Positions 45,968 through 56,574 of a DNA stretch of 64,000 nucleotides are shown here, one piece after another; the first letter of the stretch is position 1; every line of letters starts with the position of its first letter. The stretch is from an uncultured Massilia sp. Lineage in GTDB: Bacteria > Pseudomonadota > Gammaproteobacteria > Burkholderiales > Burkholderiaceae. The notes under the pieces were generated by a model. It was not told where the DNA came from, did not search any database, and saw nothing but the letters and a program-made list of their open reading frames with translations. The translations under genes were made by a program, and so were the position numbers. The stretch spans positions 103,527 to 167,526 of the forward strand of contig CAMLMV010000010.1 in the NCBI GenBank assembly GCA_946481275.1, given 5' to 3'.

Positions 45968-46921
45968 CTAGCCGAGCTGGGCCGCAGCGCACAGCAGATG
46001 AGCCGGCTTCGTGAGGCGACCATCGTCGAGCACACGCTGCCATCCCGAGTAATGGATCAGGTAGCGGCTCGCCACGCCGCGGAACCGCACCAGCCAGCTT
46101 TTGAAACGGCTGTGCCAGCTGTTCACGTTTTGAATGTGGATCGCGCCACGCACGCGAACGCCGCCTTGCACGTTCACCGCTTCATGCGTGATGCCAGCCT
46201 GCTCCGCGTAATGTCGATAGACGATGGCTCCGTCGCTGATCAGTAGAACGTCGGCTGGCAGCACAGGCGTGAGGCACTCATGCAATTGCTCCACCGTCAC
46301 CGGGCCGCGCCCCGTGTGAAAATCGAGCGTCCGGCCGCTGCGGTCGCGCGCGATGAGCAGACAGTCGTGTTCCCGATTGATACCGCGCCGCTTGGCGACG
46401 CCGCCACGTTTTCGGGGTGGCCGCGTCAGGTTGCGCGCACCCTTCTGCGATTCGAGGCGATATGTCTCGTCGGCTTCGACGATGGCCGACAATGTCGCCG
46501 GCCGGTCGCGCATGGCGCCGCGCACGAACCGGTGGCGCCACCGGAAGCTGGTCGTCCGATGTACGCCGACGACTTGCGCGGTATCACGGACCGTGCGCGA
46601 TTCGAGCACGCATTGCAGGTACGGTAGCCAGAGTTCCTTCTTGCGCAGCCGTGCCAGGGGCGTACCGGTCAATGCATTATGGCTGCGCCCGCATTTGAGG
46701 CAACGGAAGCGTTGCAGTCCGCTCGCCTGTCCGCAGCGGTGCTTGCGGGCGCAGCCGCAGTGCGGACACGGCCGTCCTGCCGCCGCCTGCTCGATCAGGG
46801 CGATGCACTCGCCCGGATGCGCGATGCCGGCGATCCATTCCCGTAGCCGGGCCAGGTCGCCCGCAGACAACTGCGCCGCCGCCAACATGGCGAACAATTC
46901 GTCGAACGTCAGGCTGCGCAT
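45968..46921 (-). CDS. IS1595-family transposase
   Basis: The protein has 317 residues. The N-terminal zinc ribbon has two Cys pairs (CPHCGCARKHRCG and FRCLKCGRSHNALTGTPLAR, residues 49-85). A helix-turn-helix follows (TAQVVGVHRTTSFRWRHRF). The ISXO2-type catalytic domain starts with Asp in IVEADETYRLESQKG near 150 and continues with DVLLISDGAIVYRHYA near 225 and VNSWHSRFKSWLVRFRGVA near 267. It is full length with no frameshift, so probably active. ATG at 46921 has GAGGAG five bases upstream; a GTG lies six bases earlier. Confidence 0.92.
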   Translation of the reverse strand: MRSLTFDELFAMLAAAQLSAGDLARLREWIAGIAHPGECIALIEQAAAGRPCPHCGCARKHRCGQASGLQRFRCLKCGRSHNALTGTPLARLRKKELWLPYLQCVLESRTVRDTAQVVGVHRTTSFRWRHRFVRGAMRDRPATLSAIVEADETYRLESQKGARNLTRPPRKRGGVAKRRGINREHDCLLIARDRSGRTLDFHTGRGPVTVEQLHECLTPVLPADVLLISDGAIVYRHYAEQAGITHEAVNVQGGVRVRGAIHIQNVNSWHSRFKSWLVRFRGVASRYLIHYSGWQRVLDDGRLTKPAHLLCAAAQLG

Positions 46922-46987
46922 CGTCACTCCTCTTGAGTTAACTCGACGATGCGTCAGACCGCTACAACGAATTTCAGTTCACATAAC

Positions 46988-47003
46988 TACCGCGAACACA
47001 GCC
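46988..47003 (-). repeat. Right terminal inverted repeat of the IS1595-family element
   Basis: TACCGCGAACACAGCC is the exact complement of the left end. It is followed by the second 8-T copy of the target duplication at 47004-47011. Confidence 0.9.
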
Positions 47004-47129
47004 TTTTTTTTGCATCCGTCCGGCCCGCCCCACCCTGCTCCCATCTCGCCACAATCCGCTCGCATCGCGACCTGCGCCGATCTAGTCTGACGTCGTTCTC
47101 TTTCATCGACCAACCGACGACGATCCGCC

Positions 47130-48353
47130 ATGAACACTGTCCATCCGCCGCGTTACCACTTCCTCGACTGGGTACGCATCATCGCCTTCTTCCTGCTGAT
47201 CCTGTACCACGTGGGCATGTACTACGTGACGTGGGGCTGGCACGTGAAGAGCCCGCATGCCGGCACTGCCCTCGAGCCCTTCATGATGCTGTCGTCGCCG
47301 TGGCGGCTGTCGCTGCTGTTCCTCGTGTCCGGCGTTGCCTCCAGCGCCATGCTGGCGAAGCTGCGCCCCCTCGTCTTCCTGCGCAAGCGCAGCTGGCGGC
47401 TGCTCGTCCCCCTGCTGTTCGGCATGCTCGTCATCGTGCCGCCGCAGTCGTATCTCGAAGTCGTCGAGAAGCTCGGCTATGCGAGCAGCTACGCCGACTT
47501 CATGCGCCTGTACGTGCGCGGCTACCACGGCTTCTGCCAGGATGGCTGTCTCATCCTGCCGACCTGGAACCACCTGTGGTTCGTCGCCTACCTGTGGGCC
47601 TATACGGCCGTCCTCGCGCTCGTCGTGCTGGCGCTGGGCCCGCGCTTCGACCGTCTCGCCGCCCTGCTCGGCCGCGTGCTTGAGGGCTGGAAGATCATCG
47701 TGCTGCCGGCGGCCGTGCTGGCGCTGGCGCGCATCCTGATGCTGAACCGCTTTCCCGTCACCCACGCGCTCGTGGACGACTGGTACAACCATGCGAACTA
47801 TCTGCCGGTCTTTTTGCTCGGCGCCCTGATGGCGCGCGTGCCGGGCTTCTGGCCCCGCGTCGCCGCGCTGCGCTGGACGTGTCTCGCGCTGGCCCTCGCC
47901 GGCTGGGCTCTCCTTTTGCTGTGGATCGCGCTGGACGACGCCGGCGGCATCGACGGCACGCGCTGGGAGTTGCTGGCAACACCAATGCGCGCCAACTACG
48001 CGCTGCTGGCGTGGAGCGCGATCCTGGCGGCCTGCGGCTTCGCCCAGCGCCACCTGGACCGCGACGGCCCCGCCCGGCGTTACCTGACCGAGGCCGTGTT
48101 CCCCGTCTACATCCTGCACCAGACGCTGATCGTCGTCCTGGCCCATGCGATGAAACCGCTGCACCGTCCGCCGGGCCTGGAAGCCGTGCTGCTCGTCGTG
48201 CTCGTGACGGTGCTCAGCTTCGCCGGCTTCGAGATCGTGCGCCGGGTGGCGTTGCTGCGTCCGCTGTTCGGCCTGGGGCCGCGCATGCGGACCGCTGCCC
48301 CGGCCACGCCGGGCGCCATCGCGCCGCGCCCGGTGGCCGGGCACGGCGCGTGA
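47130..48353 (+). CDS. Acyltransferase family 3 membrane protein
   Basis: The protein has 407 residues with about ten hydrophobic helices, typical of acyltransferase-3 (PF01757). The opening YHFLDWVRIIAFFLLILYHV carries the conserved His near residue 31, followed by RLSLLFLVSGVASS and FLRKRSWRLLVPLLFGML, another family signature. The C-terminus has FPVYILHQTLIVVLAHAM. It resembles the OpgC/MdoC-like branch, which transfers succinyl or acetyl groups to periplasmic glucans or surface sugars. The acceptor is unknown. The IS element ends 126 bases upstream and may have replaced its upstream control region. Confidence 0.87.
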   Translation: MNTVHPPRYHFLDWVRIIAFFLLILYHVGMYYVTWGWHVKSPHAGTALEPFMMLSSPWRLSLLFLVSGVASSAMLAKLRPLVFLRKRSWRLLVPLLFGMLVIVPPQSYLEVVEKLGYASSYADFMRLYVRGYHGFCQDGCLILPTWNHLWFVAYLWAYTAVLALVVLALGPRFDRLAALLGRVLEGWKIIVLPAAVLALARILMLNRFPVTHALVDDWYNHANYLPVFLLGALMARVPGFWPRVAALRWTCLALALAGWALLLLWIALDDAGGIDGTRWELLATPMRANYALLAWSAILAACGFAQRHLDRDGPARRYLTEAVFPVYILHQTLIVVLAHAMKPLHRPPGLEAVLLVVLVTVLSFAGFEIVRRVALLRPLFGLGPRMRTAAPATPGAIAPRPVAGHGA

Positions 48354-48361
48354 AACCCTCG

Positions 48362-48928
48362 TCAGTGCGTGGTGGTGGCCCGCTGGTCCTTGCTGCCCTG
48401 CTGCTGGCCCGGCGGCATTTGCTGCGTCTGCCCGGTGCTGCCCGATGCGTGCGGCTGGGCGGCACCGTTGCCCGGCCGGATGAATGGATCGCTGAACTGG
48501 CGCACGGTTTCCTGCTGGGCGCGCAGGCCGCGCTCCGTCTGCTCGGTGGCGTCGCGCGCCACCTCGTCCGCCAGCGCGCGCGCCGTGCGGGTGGTGTTCT
48601 GCACGTGCTGCTCCGTCACGCGGGCCAGCTCGACCTGGGAGTCGGCCGCCAGGCGCGCGATGTGCTGCTGGTAGGCGCGCAGCTTTTCCGTCGTGGGCTG
48701 CGTGCGCGCCGTGGCGGCGCTCAGCAGCTCGGACTGGCGGTCGGCGCTCAGCACGTGCTTGCTGGCCAGGGTCGTTTCTTCCAGCATCGTCTGCATGAGC
48801 TGGATGTTCAGGTCGCACATCTGCTGGAACGAGCTGAATAGCGACTTCGACATGTCGTTCAGGAACGCGGTCTGGGCATCGATGTGGGTGCGCACCGCCG
48901 GGGCGATCGTTTGTGGAAATGGATACAT
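48362..48928 (-). CDS. Phasin family protein
   Basis: The protein has 188 residues and is mostly helical. Residues 10-130 match the Phasin_2 pattern of amphipathic heptads (FLNDMSKSLFSSFQQMCDLN, QTMLEETTLASKHVLSADRQ). The tail is rich in Gln, Gly and Pro and probably disordered. Phasins coat polyhydroxyalkanoate granules and regulate their size. ATG at 48928 gives MYPFPQTIAPAV; GAGG lies upstream. No PHA synthase gene is in the window. It converges with the acyltransferase gene. Confidence 0.88.
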   Translation of the reverse strand: MYPFPQTIAPAVRTHIDAQTAFLNDMSKSLFSSFQQMCDLNIQLMQTMLEETTLASKHVLSADRQSELLSAATARTQPTTEKLRAYQQHIARLAADSQVELARVTEQHVQNTTRTARALADEVARDATEQTERGLRAQQETVRQFSDPFIRPGNGAAQPHASGSTGQTQQMPPGQQQGSKDQRATTTH

Positions 48929-49114
48929 GGTTTTGCCTCGCAAAGTTTTGGGTTGAACGGGCCGCAGCTGGTGCCGCGGCGCGAAGCTCACAGACTAAGG
49001 GCGCGAGGATGGTTACCTTTGATCTGGGCTAATCGTGCCGGGCTTGTCAGCCTGAAGTAGCGGCAGATGGTCCGATCTTTGCAGGGGTTCAAGTGCCTGA
49101 ACTCATGAAACAGA

Positions 49115-51052
<1,938 letters not shown>

Positions 51053-51113
51053 CGATTCGCTGGGACTTGCACTGTAATGACGATTCTATCCGATTCTAAC
51101 ATTAGAGCAACCC

Positions 51114-52016
51114 TCATTTTGCGCCAACGTGGTGCGCCGGCAGCGCCTCCCCGCAATCCTTGCAGAACCGGGCCGTGGCGTCGTGGCCGCCGCTGCCGCA
51201 GGAAGGACAGTGGAAGGCCGCACGCGCCGGCCCCGTCCGGCGGTCGCCGCGGCGCAGCGTCATCTCGGCCGTCACGATCCCCGTCGGCACGGCCAGGATG
51301 CCCCACCCCATCAGCATCATGAACGAGGCGATCGCCTTGCCCAGGTTGGTGTGCGGCGTGATGTCGCCATACCCGACGGTCGTCATCGTGACGGTCGCCC
51401 AATACATCGCGACGGGGATGCTCGTGTAGCCGTTCTGCGGTCCCTCGACGACGTACATGACCGTGCCGAGGATCAGGATCGCCATCAGCACGACGGACAG
51501 GAACACGAGGATCTTGCGCCGGCTGGCCGCGAGCGCTTCGCCCAGGCGCGTGTATTCCTCGATGTACAGGGTCAGCTTGAAGATGCGGAAGACCCGCAGC
51601 AGGCGCAGGATGCGGATGTCGAGCAGCAGTTCCGTGCCCGGCATCAGCAGCGAAAAATACGACGGGAGCACGGCCAGCAGGTCGATCACGCCGTAGAAGC
51701 CGCCGGCATAGCGCCACGGCCGCTGCACGCACACGAGGCGCGCCACGTACTCCACCGTGAACAGCGCCGTGAAGCCCCATTCGAACGCGTTCAGCAGGTC
51801 GGCATGCTCGCGGTGCAGCCGCGGCACGCTGTCCAGCACGACGACGAAGATACTGAGCAGGATGGCGCACACGAGCGCGATGTCGAAGCGCCGCCCGGCC
51901 GGGGTGTCGGCCTCGAAGATGACGTCGTACATGTGCCGCCGCCACCCGGGCGGCGGCTTGCCGTAGGCGACGGGTGCCTGCGGCACGTACGGCGGTGCTT
52001 CTTCATCCTGCCTCAT
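51114..52016 (-). CDS. Voltage-gated potassium channel-like ion transporter with C-terminal zinc ribbon
   Basis: The protein has 300 residues with six transmembrane helices between about 45 and 250. The S4 voltage-sensor pattern is DIRILRLLRVFRIFKLTLY near 135, and the selectivity filter TTVGYGD lies near 212. After S6 the tail ends in a four-Cys ribbon (CPSCGSGGHDATARFCKDCG, residues 270-289), which is not usual for this family and may bind zinc. It is an inner membrane potassium channel by family. The start overlaps the stop of the VOC gene by four bases, making it the last gene of a three-gene operon. Confidence 0.9.
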   Translation of the reverse strand: MRQDEEAPPYVPQAPVAYGKPPPGWRRHMYDVIFEADTPAGRRFDIALVCAILLSIFVVVLDSVPRLHREHADLLNAFEWGFTALFTVEYVARLVCVQRPWRYAGGFYGVIDLLAVLPSYFSLLMPGTELLLDIRILRLLRVFRIFKLTLYIEEYTRLGEALAASRRKILVFLSVVLMAILILGTVMYVVEGPQNGYTSIPVAMYWATVTMTTVGYGDITPHTNLGKAIASFMMLMGWGILAVPTGIVTAEMTLRRGDRRTGPARAAFHCPSCGSGGHDATARFCKDCGEALPAHHVGAK

Positions 52017-52447
52017 GACGCGGTGGGTGGTCCCTTCAGTTCGATCGTGTTGCCTTCCGGGTCCGACAAATAGATCGACGGACCTTCGCCCTCGGCGCCG
52101 AAACGCGATGCCGCCGGCCCCGCCTCGATGCCGTGCGCGGCCAGGTGGGCGCGGATGGCCGCCTCATCGAACGGTTCGACGCGGAAGCAGAAGTGATCGA
52201 CGTTGCGCCCTTCCCTGCCCGGTGCCGCGCCGCCGGCCGCGCCGAGCTTGCCGGAGATCGGGATCAGGTCGACCATCGAACTGCCGGCGCGCAGCTGCAC
52301 GAGGCCGATCTCGTCCTGGCGCCGCACTTCGCGGCAGCCCAGCACGTCCCCGTAGAACCGCAGCATGCGCGCGAGGTCCACCACGCGCAGCACGATGTGA
52401 TCGATTTCGCGGATCGCGATGGGGCTCGACACTCCCTCAGTCGGCAT
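52013..52447 (-). CDS. VOC family (glyoxalase-like) protein
   Basis: The protein has 144 residues with the paired beta-alpha-beta-beta-beta modules of VOC proteins: REIDHIVLRVVDLARMLRFY near 12-31, VDHFCFRVEPFDEAAIRAHL near 82, and PSIYLSDPEGNTIELKGPP at the end. The metal ligands expected are His in DHIVLRV, His in VDHFCF and the final Glu. The substrate is unknown. The start overlaps the reductase gene by 11 bases, and the stop overlaps the channel gene by four. Confidence 0.88.
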   Translation of the reverse strand: MPTEGVSSPIAIREIDHIVLRVVDLARMLRFYGDVLGCREVRRQDEIGLVQLRAGSSMVDLIPISGKLGAAGGAAPGREGRNVDHFCFRVEPFDEAAIRAHLAAHGIEAGPAASRFGAEGEGPSIYLSDPEGNTIELKGPPTAS

Positions 52448-52991
52448 GGCGTTCCACCCACGTCGCAAAGCACTCCATGAACTGCTGCAGGAAGGTTTTC
52501 AGGCCTTCGTCCGTCAGCGTGTCGCCGTCGAACTTGCTCCCGACGCCGCCGATGTACGCTTCCGGCGACTGCATGCACGGCATGTTGAGGAACACGAGGC
52601 ACTGGCGCACGGCGTGGTTGGCGCCGAAGCCGCCCAGCGCGCCCGGTGAATTGGACACGACGGCGCACGGCTTGCCCGTCCACGCGGCCTGGCCATACGG
52701 GCGCGAGCCCACGTCGATGGCATTCTTGAGGACGCCGGGCAGCGACCGGTTGTATTCCGGCGTGCAAAACAGGACGCCGTCGGCCTCCTTGATGCGGCCG
52801 CGGAACTCGGTCCACGTGGCGGGCGGCGTGTCGGTCTCGTCATCCTGGTTGTACAGCGGCATGTCGCCGATCTCGACGATCTCCAGTTCCAGCGTGGGCG
52901 GTGCGGCCAGCATCAGGCTTTTGGCCAGCTTGCGCGTATACGATTCGTTGCGCAGGCTGCCGACGAGCACTGCAATCTTCCTTGTTGCCAT
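52437..52991 (-). CDS. NADPH-dependent FMN reductase
   Basis: The protein has 184 residues with a flavodoxin-like fold. The FMN phosphate loop is VLVGSLRNESYTRKLAKSLM near 8-27, followed by DMPLYNQDDETDTPPATW near 45 and ADGVLFCTPEYNRSLPGVLK near 75, then AVVSNSPGALGGFGANHAVR near 115. It belongs to the ChrR/YieF-type quinone, azo or chromate reductase group. It is the first gene of the operon with VOC and the potassium channel, suggesting a role in electrophile or redox stress. Confidence 0.92.
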   Translation of the reverse strand: MATRKIAVLVGSLRNESYTRKLAKSLMLAAPPTLELEIVEIGDMPLYNQDDETDTPPATWTEFRGRIKEADGVLFCTPEYNRSLPGVLKNAIDVGSRPYGQAAWTGKPCAVVSNSPGALGGFGANHAVRQCLVFLNMPCMQSPEAYIGGVGSKFDGDTLTDEGLKTFLQQFMECFATWVERHAD

Positions 52992-53060
52992 GACGGTCCT
53001 TTCGGTCTTGATGGGTCGTATGATGCCCAGAGTGTAACGATTTTCGGCAAACCGTGCGGA

Positions 53061-53369
53061 TCAGATACGCCGGCGCCGGTATTCGTCCAGGAACGAGCGC
53101 ACCTCGCGCGCCGTCAGCACGCGCACCGGGTCGCCGTGCCACGCGTACAGGAACGGCGGTCCGCCCGCGCGGTCGGTCAGCTTGGCGCGGATGAGGAAAC
53201 GGGTGCCGGCCGGATAACGTTCCGGGTCGGACAGCGCCCGCGCGCACTGCACGCGCATCGACGTCGCGTACGCCTGCCCCGCCATCGGCCTGATGCGCAG
53301 CCGGCCCGTGCGCGGGTCCGGAGCGGATTCGACGGCCACGTCGCGGTAGGCCCAGGGATCGCGTGCCAT
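53061..53369 (-). CDS. Conserved-looking small protein of unknown function
   Basis: The protein has 102 residues, is basic and has no signal peptide or membrane helix. Short features are YRDVAVESAPDPRTGRLRIR, RYPAGTRFLIRAKLTDRAGG and REVRSFLDEYRRRR at the C-terminus. I recognise no domain. The start ATG lies six bases after the stop of the MFS gene, so it is probably co-transcribed with it. Confidence 0.6.
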   Translation of the reverse strand: MARDPWAYRDVAVESAPDPRTGRLRIRPMAGQAYATSMRVQCARALSDPERYPAGTRFLIRAKLTDRAGGPPFLYAWHGDPVRVLTAREVRSFLDEYRRRRI

Positions 53370-53375
53370 GGCGAC

Positions 53376-54581
53376 TTATGCCGCCACGGCCGCGGGCGCC
53401 GGCTTCGCCTCGCGGATCGGCAGGTTGACGAGGGCGGCCGCCAGCGCCAGCGCGATGTCGGCGTACCACATCCACGAGTAGTCGCCGAAGCGCACGAACG
53501 CGAGGCCGCCGAGCCAGGCGCCGAAGAAGCCGCCGACCTGGTGCGACAGCAGGGTCAGGCCGAACAGCGTGGCGAGGTAGCGTGTGCCGAACAGCTTGCC
53601 GACGAGGCCCGCGGTCGGCGGTACCGTCGCGAGCCACGTGAAGCCGAGGGCGGCGGCGAACACGTAGAACGTCCACGCGGTTTTCGGCGCCAGCAGGTAG
53701 GCGGCGATGATGACGCCCCGGCTGCCGTACATGAGCGCCAGCAGCCATTTCATGCGGTAGCGCTGGGCGAGCGCGCCCGCCGTCAGCGAGCCGGCGATGT
53801 TGAAGAGGCCGATGAGGCCCAGCGCCGTGGCCGAGACGGTCCCCGGCAGGCCGCACAGCGCCACTTCGCCGGGCAGGTGCGTGACGAGGAAGGCGATGTG
53901 GAAACCGCACGTGAAGAAGCCCGCGTGCAGGCACAGGTAGCTGCGGTCGCGCAGCGCGTCGCGCACCTGGCGGCCCAGGGTGAGGTCGCCGTGGCCGACG
54001 GCGGACTGGGCCGGCGGCTTGCCGCGCAGCGGCCACGCGAGCGGGATCGTAAGCAGACTCGTCGCGGCCAGCGCCAGCATCGCCGTGATCCACCCGGTGG
54101 TCGCGATGAGGAACTGGACGAGCGGCGCGAACACGAACTGGCCGAACGAGCCGCCCGCGTTGATGAAGCCGGACGCGAACGCGCGCCGCCCGGCCGGCAG
54201 GCGCTGCGCGGTGGCGCCGATGAGGATCGAGAAGCTGCCCGCCCCCGCCCCGCTCGCGGACAGGATGCCCAGGGTGACGAGCAGGCCCCATTGCGTGGAG
54301 ACGAACGGCGTGGCGGCAAGGCCGCCGGCCAGCAGCACGGCGCCCAGCACGATCACGGGCACGGAGCCGTACTTGTCGGCGACGGCGCCGAACACGGGTT
54401 GCGACGCGCCCCACATGAACTGGCCGACGGCCATCGCGAAGCTGATCGACGCGATGCCGAGACCCGTCGCCGTGTTCAGCGGCGACAGGAACAGCCCGGT
54501 CGTGAGCCGCGCGGCCATCGTGATCATCAGGATGGCGCTGGCGGCCAGGATCAGGGTCCAGGCGCTGCGGTGGGTGTTCAT
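53376..54581 (-). CDS. MFS transporter
   Basis: The protein has 401 residues and about twelve hydrophobic helices. The motif A region between TM2 and TM3 is GASQPVFGAVADKYGSVPVI near 59-78. Other MFS features are INAGGSFGQFVFAPLVQFLI near 133-152 and SLTAGALAQRYRMKWLLALM near 265. It resembles the oxalate/formate or YbfB-like carriers of organic acids, but the substrate cannot be fixed. The gene has its own gap of about 57 bases after ispF on the same strand. Confidence 0.87.
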   Translation of the reverse strand: MNTHRSAWTLILAASAILMITMAARLTTGLFLSPLNTATGLGIASISFAMAVGQFMWGASQPVFGAVADKYGSVPVIVLGAVLLAGGLAATPFVSTQWGLLVTLGILSASGAGAGSFSILIGATAQRLPAGRRAFASGFINAGGSFGQFVFAPLVQFLIATTGWITAMLALAATSLLTIPLAWPLRGKPPAQSAVGHGDLTLGRQVRDALRDRSYLCLHAGFFTCGFHIAFLVTHLPGEVALCGLPGTVSATALGLIGLFNIAGSLTAGALAQRYRMKWLLALMYGSRGVIIAAYLLAPKTAWTFYVFAAALGFTWLATVPPTAGLVGKLFGTRYLATLFGLTLLSHQVGGFFGAWLGGLAFVRFGDYSWMWYADIALALAAALVNLPIREAKPAPAAVAA

Positions 54582-54638
54582 GTCGTCTCCGTTGGCATCG
54601 TCAGACCGACGATGTTACAACGGAAACAAAGAACGCGT

Positions 54639-55151
54639 TTATGCGGCCGCGCGGATCAGCAGCACGGTCGCCTGCGCCGCCATGCCCTCTTCGCGGCCGA
54701 GGAAGCCGAGCTTCTCGTTGGTCTTGGCCTTGATGTTCACCTGCTGCGGCGACGCGCCGATGTCCTCGGCGATGCGCGACACCATCTGCGGGATGTGCGG
54801 CGCCATCTTCGGCTGCTGCGCGATGATGGTCGCGTCGACGTTGCCGATGGTGTAGCCGGTGCCCAGCACGCGGTTCGCCGCTTCGCGCAGCAGCACGCGC
54901 GAGTCGGCGCCGGCGAACATCGGGTCGGTGTCCGGGAAGTGCTTGCCGATGTCGCCGAGGCCGGCGGCGCCCAGCATGGCGTCGATGATGGCGTGCAGCA
55001 GCACGTCGGCGTCCGAGTGGCCGAGCAGGCCCAGGCGGTGCGGGATGGTGACGCCGCCGACGATCAGTTTGCGCCCTTCGACGAGGGCGTGGCAGTCATA
55101 GCCGGTACCGATGCGGAACGGCGGGGTCGGGTTGTACGATGCGAGAGCCAT
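54639..55151 (-). CDS. ispF: 2-C-methyl-D-erythritol 2,4-cyclodiphosphate synthase
   Basis: The protein has 170 residues. It catalyses the fifth step of the MEP isoprenoid pathway. The metal ligands are in [14 protein letters not shown] (Asp and His near 19-21) and [18 protein letters not shown] (His near 53). The tail has [17 protein letters not shown] sequence ([19 protein letters not shown]), typical of the substrate loop. It sits 15 bases downstream of ispD, the usual betaproteobacterial order. About ten residues precede the conserved start. Confidence 0.95.
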   Translation of the reverse strand: MALASYNPTPPFRIGTGYDCHALVEGRKLIVGGVTIPHRLGLLGHSDADVLLHAIIDAMLGAAGLGDIGKHFPDTDPMFAGADSRVLLREAANRVLGTGYTIGNVDATIIAQQPKMAPHIPQMVSRIAEDIGASPQQVNIKAKTNEKLGFLGREEGMAAQATVLLIRAAA

Positions 55152-55166
55152 GATCTTGTTTACACG

Positions 55167-55871
55167 CTATACGAATTCAGGTTGGGACACTGCCAGGTAC
55201 ATCTCGGCGATCCGGATATCGTCCGGCAGCGTCACTTTGAGATTGCGGGGATGCCCTTCCACCAATTTAGGGCTCAATCCGAGGGCTTCAACCGCGCTGG
55301 CATCATCGGTAATCGAATCCGGGTCGGTGGCCGCCGCCAGCGCGTCGCGCAGCAGCTCGTAACGGAACATCTGCGGGGTCTGGGCCAGCCACAGCCCGCT
55401 GCGCGGCACCGTGCCGGCCGCTTCGCCGTCGATGCAGCGCTTGACCGTGTCGACGACCGGCAGCGCCAGCAGGCCGCCGGCCGGGTGGTCGCCCGTGCCG
55501 GTGATCAGTTTTTCGATCAGTTCGGCAGTCAGGCCGGGACGCGCGGCGTCGTGCACGAGCACCCAGTCGGCATGCGACAGCGTGTTGGCAAGGACGGCCA
55601 GGCCGTTACGCACGGATTCCATGCGGCTCGCGCCGCCGCAGCGCAGGACGGTCACGCCATGATGGGGCGCGACGGCGTCGATATAGGGGTCGTCCGGGCT
55701 CACGACGACGAACGTGTGCGCGATAAGCTCGCTGGACAGGAAGGCGTCGAGCGTGTGCCTGAGCATCGGCTTGCCGCCAATTTTGAGGTACTGCTTGGGG
55801 CTCGTGGACCCCATGCGGGCGCCGACGCCGGCGGCGGGAATCAGGGCGAAATAACGTGGTGCTTGAGTCAT
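55167..55871 (-). CDS. ispD: 2-C-methyl-D-erythritol 4-phosphate cytidylyltransferase
   Basis: The protein has 234 residues. It forms CDP-methylerythritol from CTP in the MEP pathway. The nucleotide-binding signature is ALIPAAGVGARMGSTSPKQY near 8-27, the metal and substrate site is WVLVHDAARPGLTAELIEKL near 106, and the C-terminus has NLKVTLPDDIRIAEMYL. ATG at 55871 is chosen; an ATG at 55928 would add 19 residues that the family lacks. It is upstream of ispF. Confidence 0.95.
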   Translation of the reverse strand: MTQAPRYFALIPAAGVGARMGSTSPKQYLKIGGKPMLRHTLDAFLSSELIAHTFVVVSPDDPYIDAVAPHHGVTVLRCGGASRMESVRNGLAVLANTLSHADWVLVHDAARPGLTAELIEKLITGTGDHPAGGLLALPVVDTVKRCIDGEAAGTVPRSGLWLAQTPQMFRYELLRDALAAATDPDSITDDASAVEALGLSPKLVEGHPRNLKVTLPDDIRIAEMYLAVSQPEFV

Positions 55872-55881
55872 GTTGTTCTGT

Positions 55882-56574
55882 CTACGATCGTGAACGTCTT
55901 GTCGATCCAATAAGAGACTGTACCTCACCTTGGCAAACTTTGCTCAGACGCGCGTACTCCGCCGGGCTGTCGATGGCGGCCTGGAATCTTTCGACGCGCC
56001 CCATCTCGGCCTTAATGTACGGCATCCAGTTGCGGTCGATTTCGCGCTGGAGCAGCGACCGCGACTCGCCGGCGCGCGCATACAACGGTTTGCCGGCAAA
56101 GCGGCCGCCCAGTCGCGCGCGCACCCGCTCTTCCACTTTCGGCAGATAGTCCAGGTAAGACTTGAGATGGCGCATTTCGTGCGCAAGTATCTCGTCATAC
56201 GTGCACGAGTCCGGCTCGAATTCGCGGCTGACGTACACGACGATGGGCTGGTAGTACAAGGTCACGGCGATGCGCGGCATCACGCATTCGGCCGCGCCGT
56301 CCGGCGACGTCAGCAGGGTGCCGTCGACCTGGATCGCCACGCGCGATTCCGTGCGCGTGAGGCCCAGTACGTAGCCGTTGCGCACGCCGGGCCGCTTCAT
56401 CCGGGTCAGGTCGCGGTAGGACAGCGTGTTGTCGACGCGCCAGCCGCTCTCGCGCGTGGAGAACGTCGCGCCGGCAGCGCGGGCGGCGTCCTCGCAGCTC
56501 GCTTCGAACGGCGTGCGCGCGGATGCGATGCCGCTCCAGGCGAGCAGCATCAAGCCGAGCGCGGCCCGGCGCAC
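55882..56574 (-). CDS. Exported protein with HExxH motif, unknown function
   Basis: The protein has 230 residues with a signal peptide at about 1-19 (ALGLMLLAWSGIASA). The motif HEMRH in YDEILAHEMRHLKSYLDY near 137 fits a zinc metallopeptidase. The protein has Cys in SCEDAAR, ECVMPR, SCTYDE and KVCQGE, suggesting disulfides. It begins with GTG directly after the NUDIX stop codon, with no intervening base, and ends ten bases before ispD. The family may be DUF922-like, but I am not certain. Confidence 0.65.
   Translation of the reverse strand: MRRAALGLMLLAWSGIASARTPFEASCEDAARAAGATFSTRESGWRVDNTLSYRDLTRMKRPGVRNGYVLGLTRTESRVAIQVDGTLLTSPDGAAECVMPRIAVTLYYQPIVVYVSREFEPDSCTYDEILAHEMRHLKSYLDYLPKVEERVRARLGGRFAGKPLYARAGESRSLLQREIDRNWMPYIKAEMGRVERFQAAIDSPAEYARLSKVCQGEVQSLIGSTRRSRS

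Larger units (their letters stand above)
45934..47003. mobile_element. Complete IS1595-family insertion sequence, 1070 bp
   Basis: The element is bounded by perfect 16-bp terminal inverted repeats: GGCTGTGTTCGCGGTA at 45934-45949 and its complement at 46988-47003. It is flanked by 8-bp direct repeats of T (45926-45933 and 47004-47011), the duplication length expected for this family. It carries one gene, the transposase on the minus strand. Length and ends agree with a simple, intact and probably recent insertion. It separates an orphan terminator from the acyltransferase gene. Confidence 0.92.
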
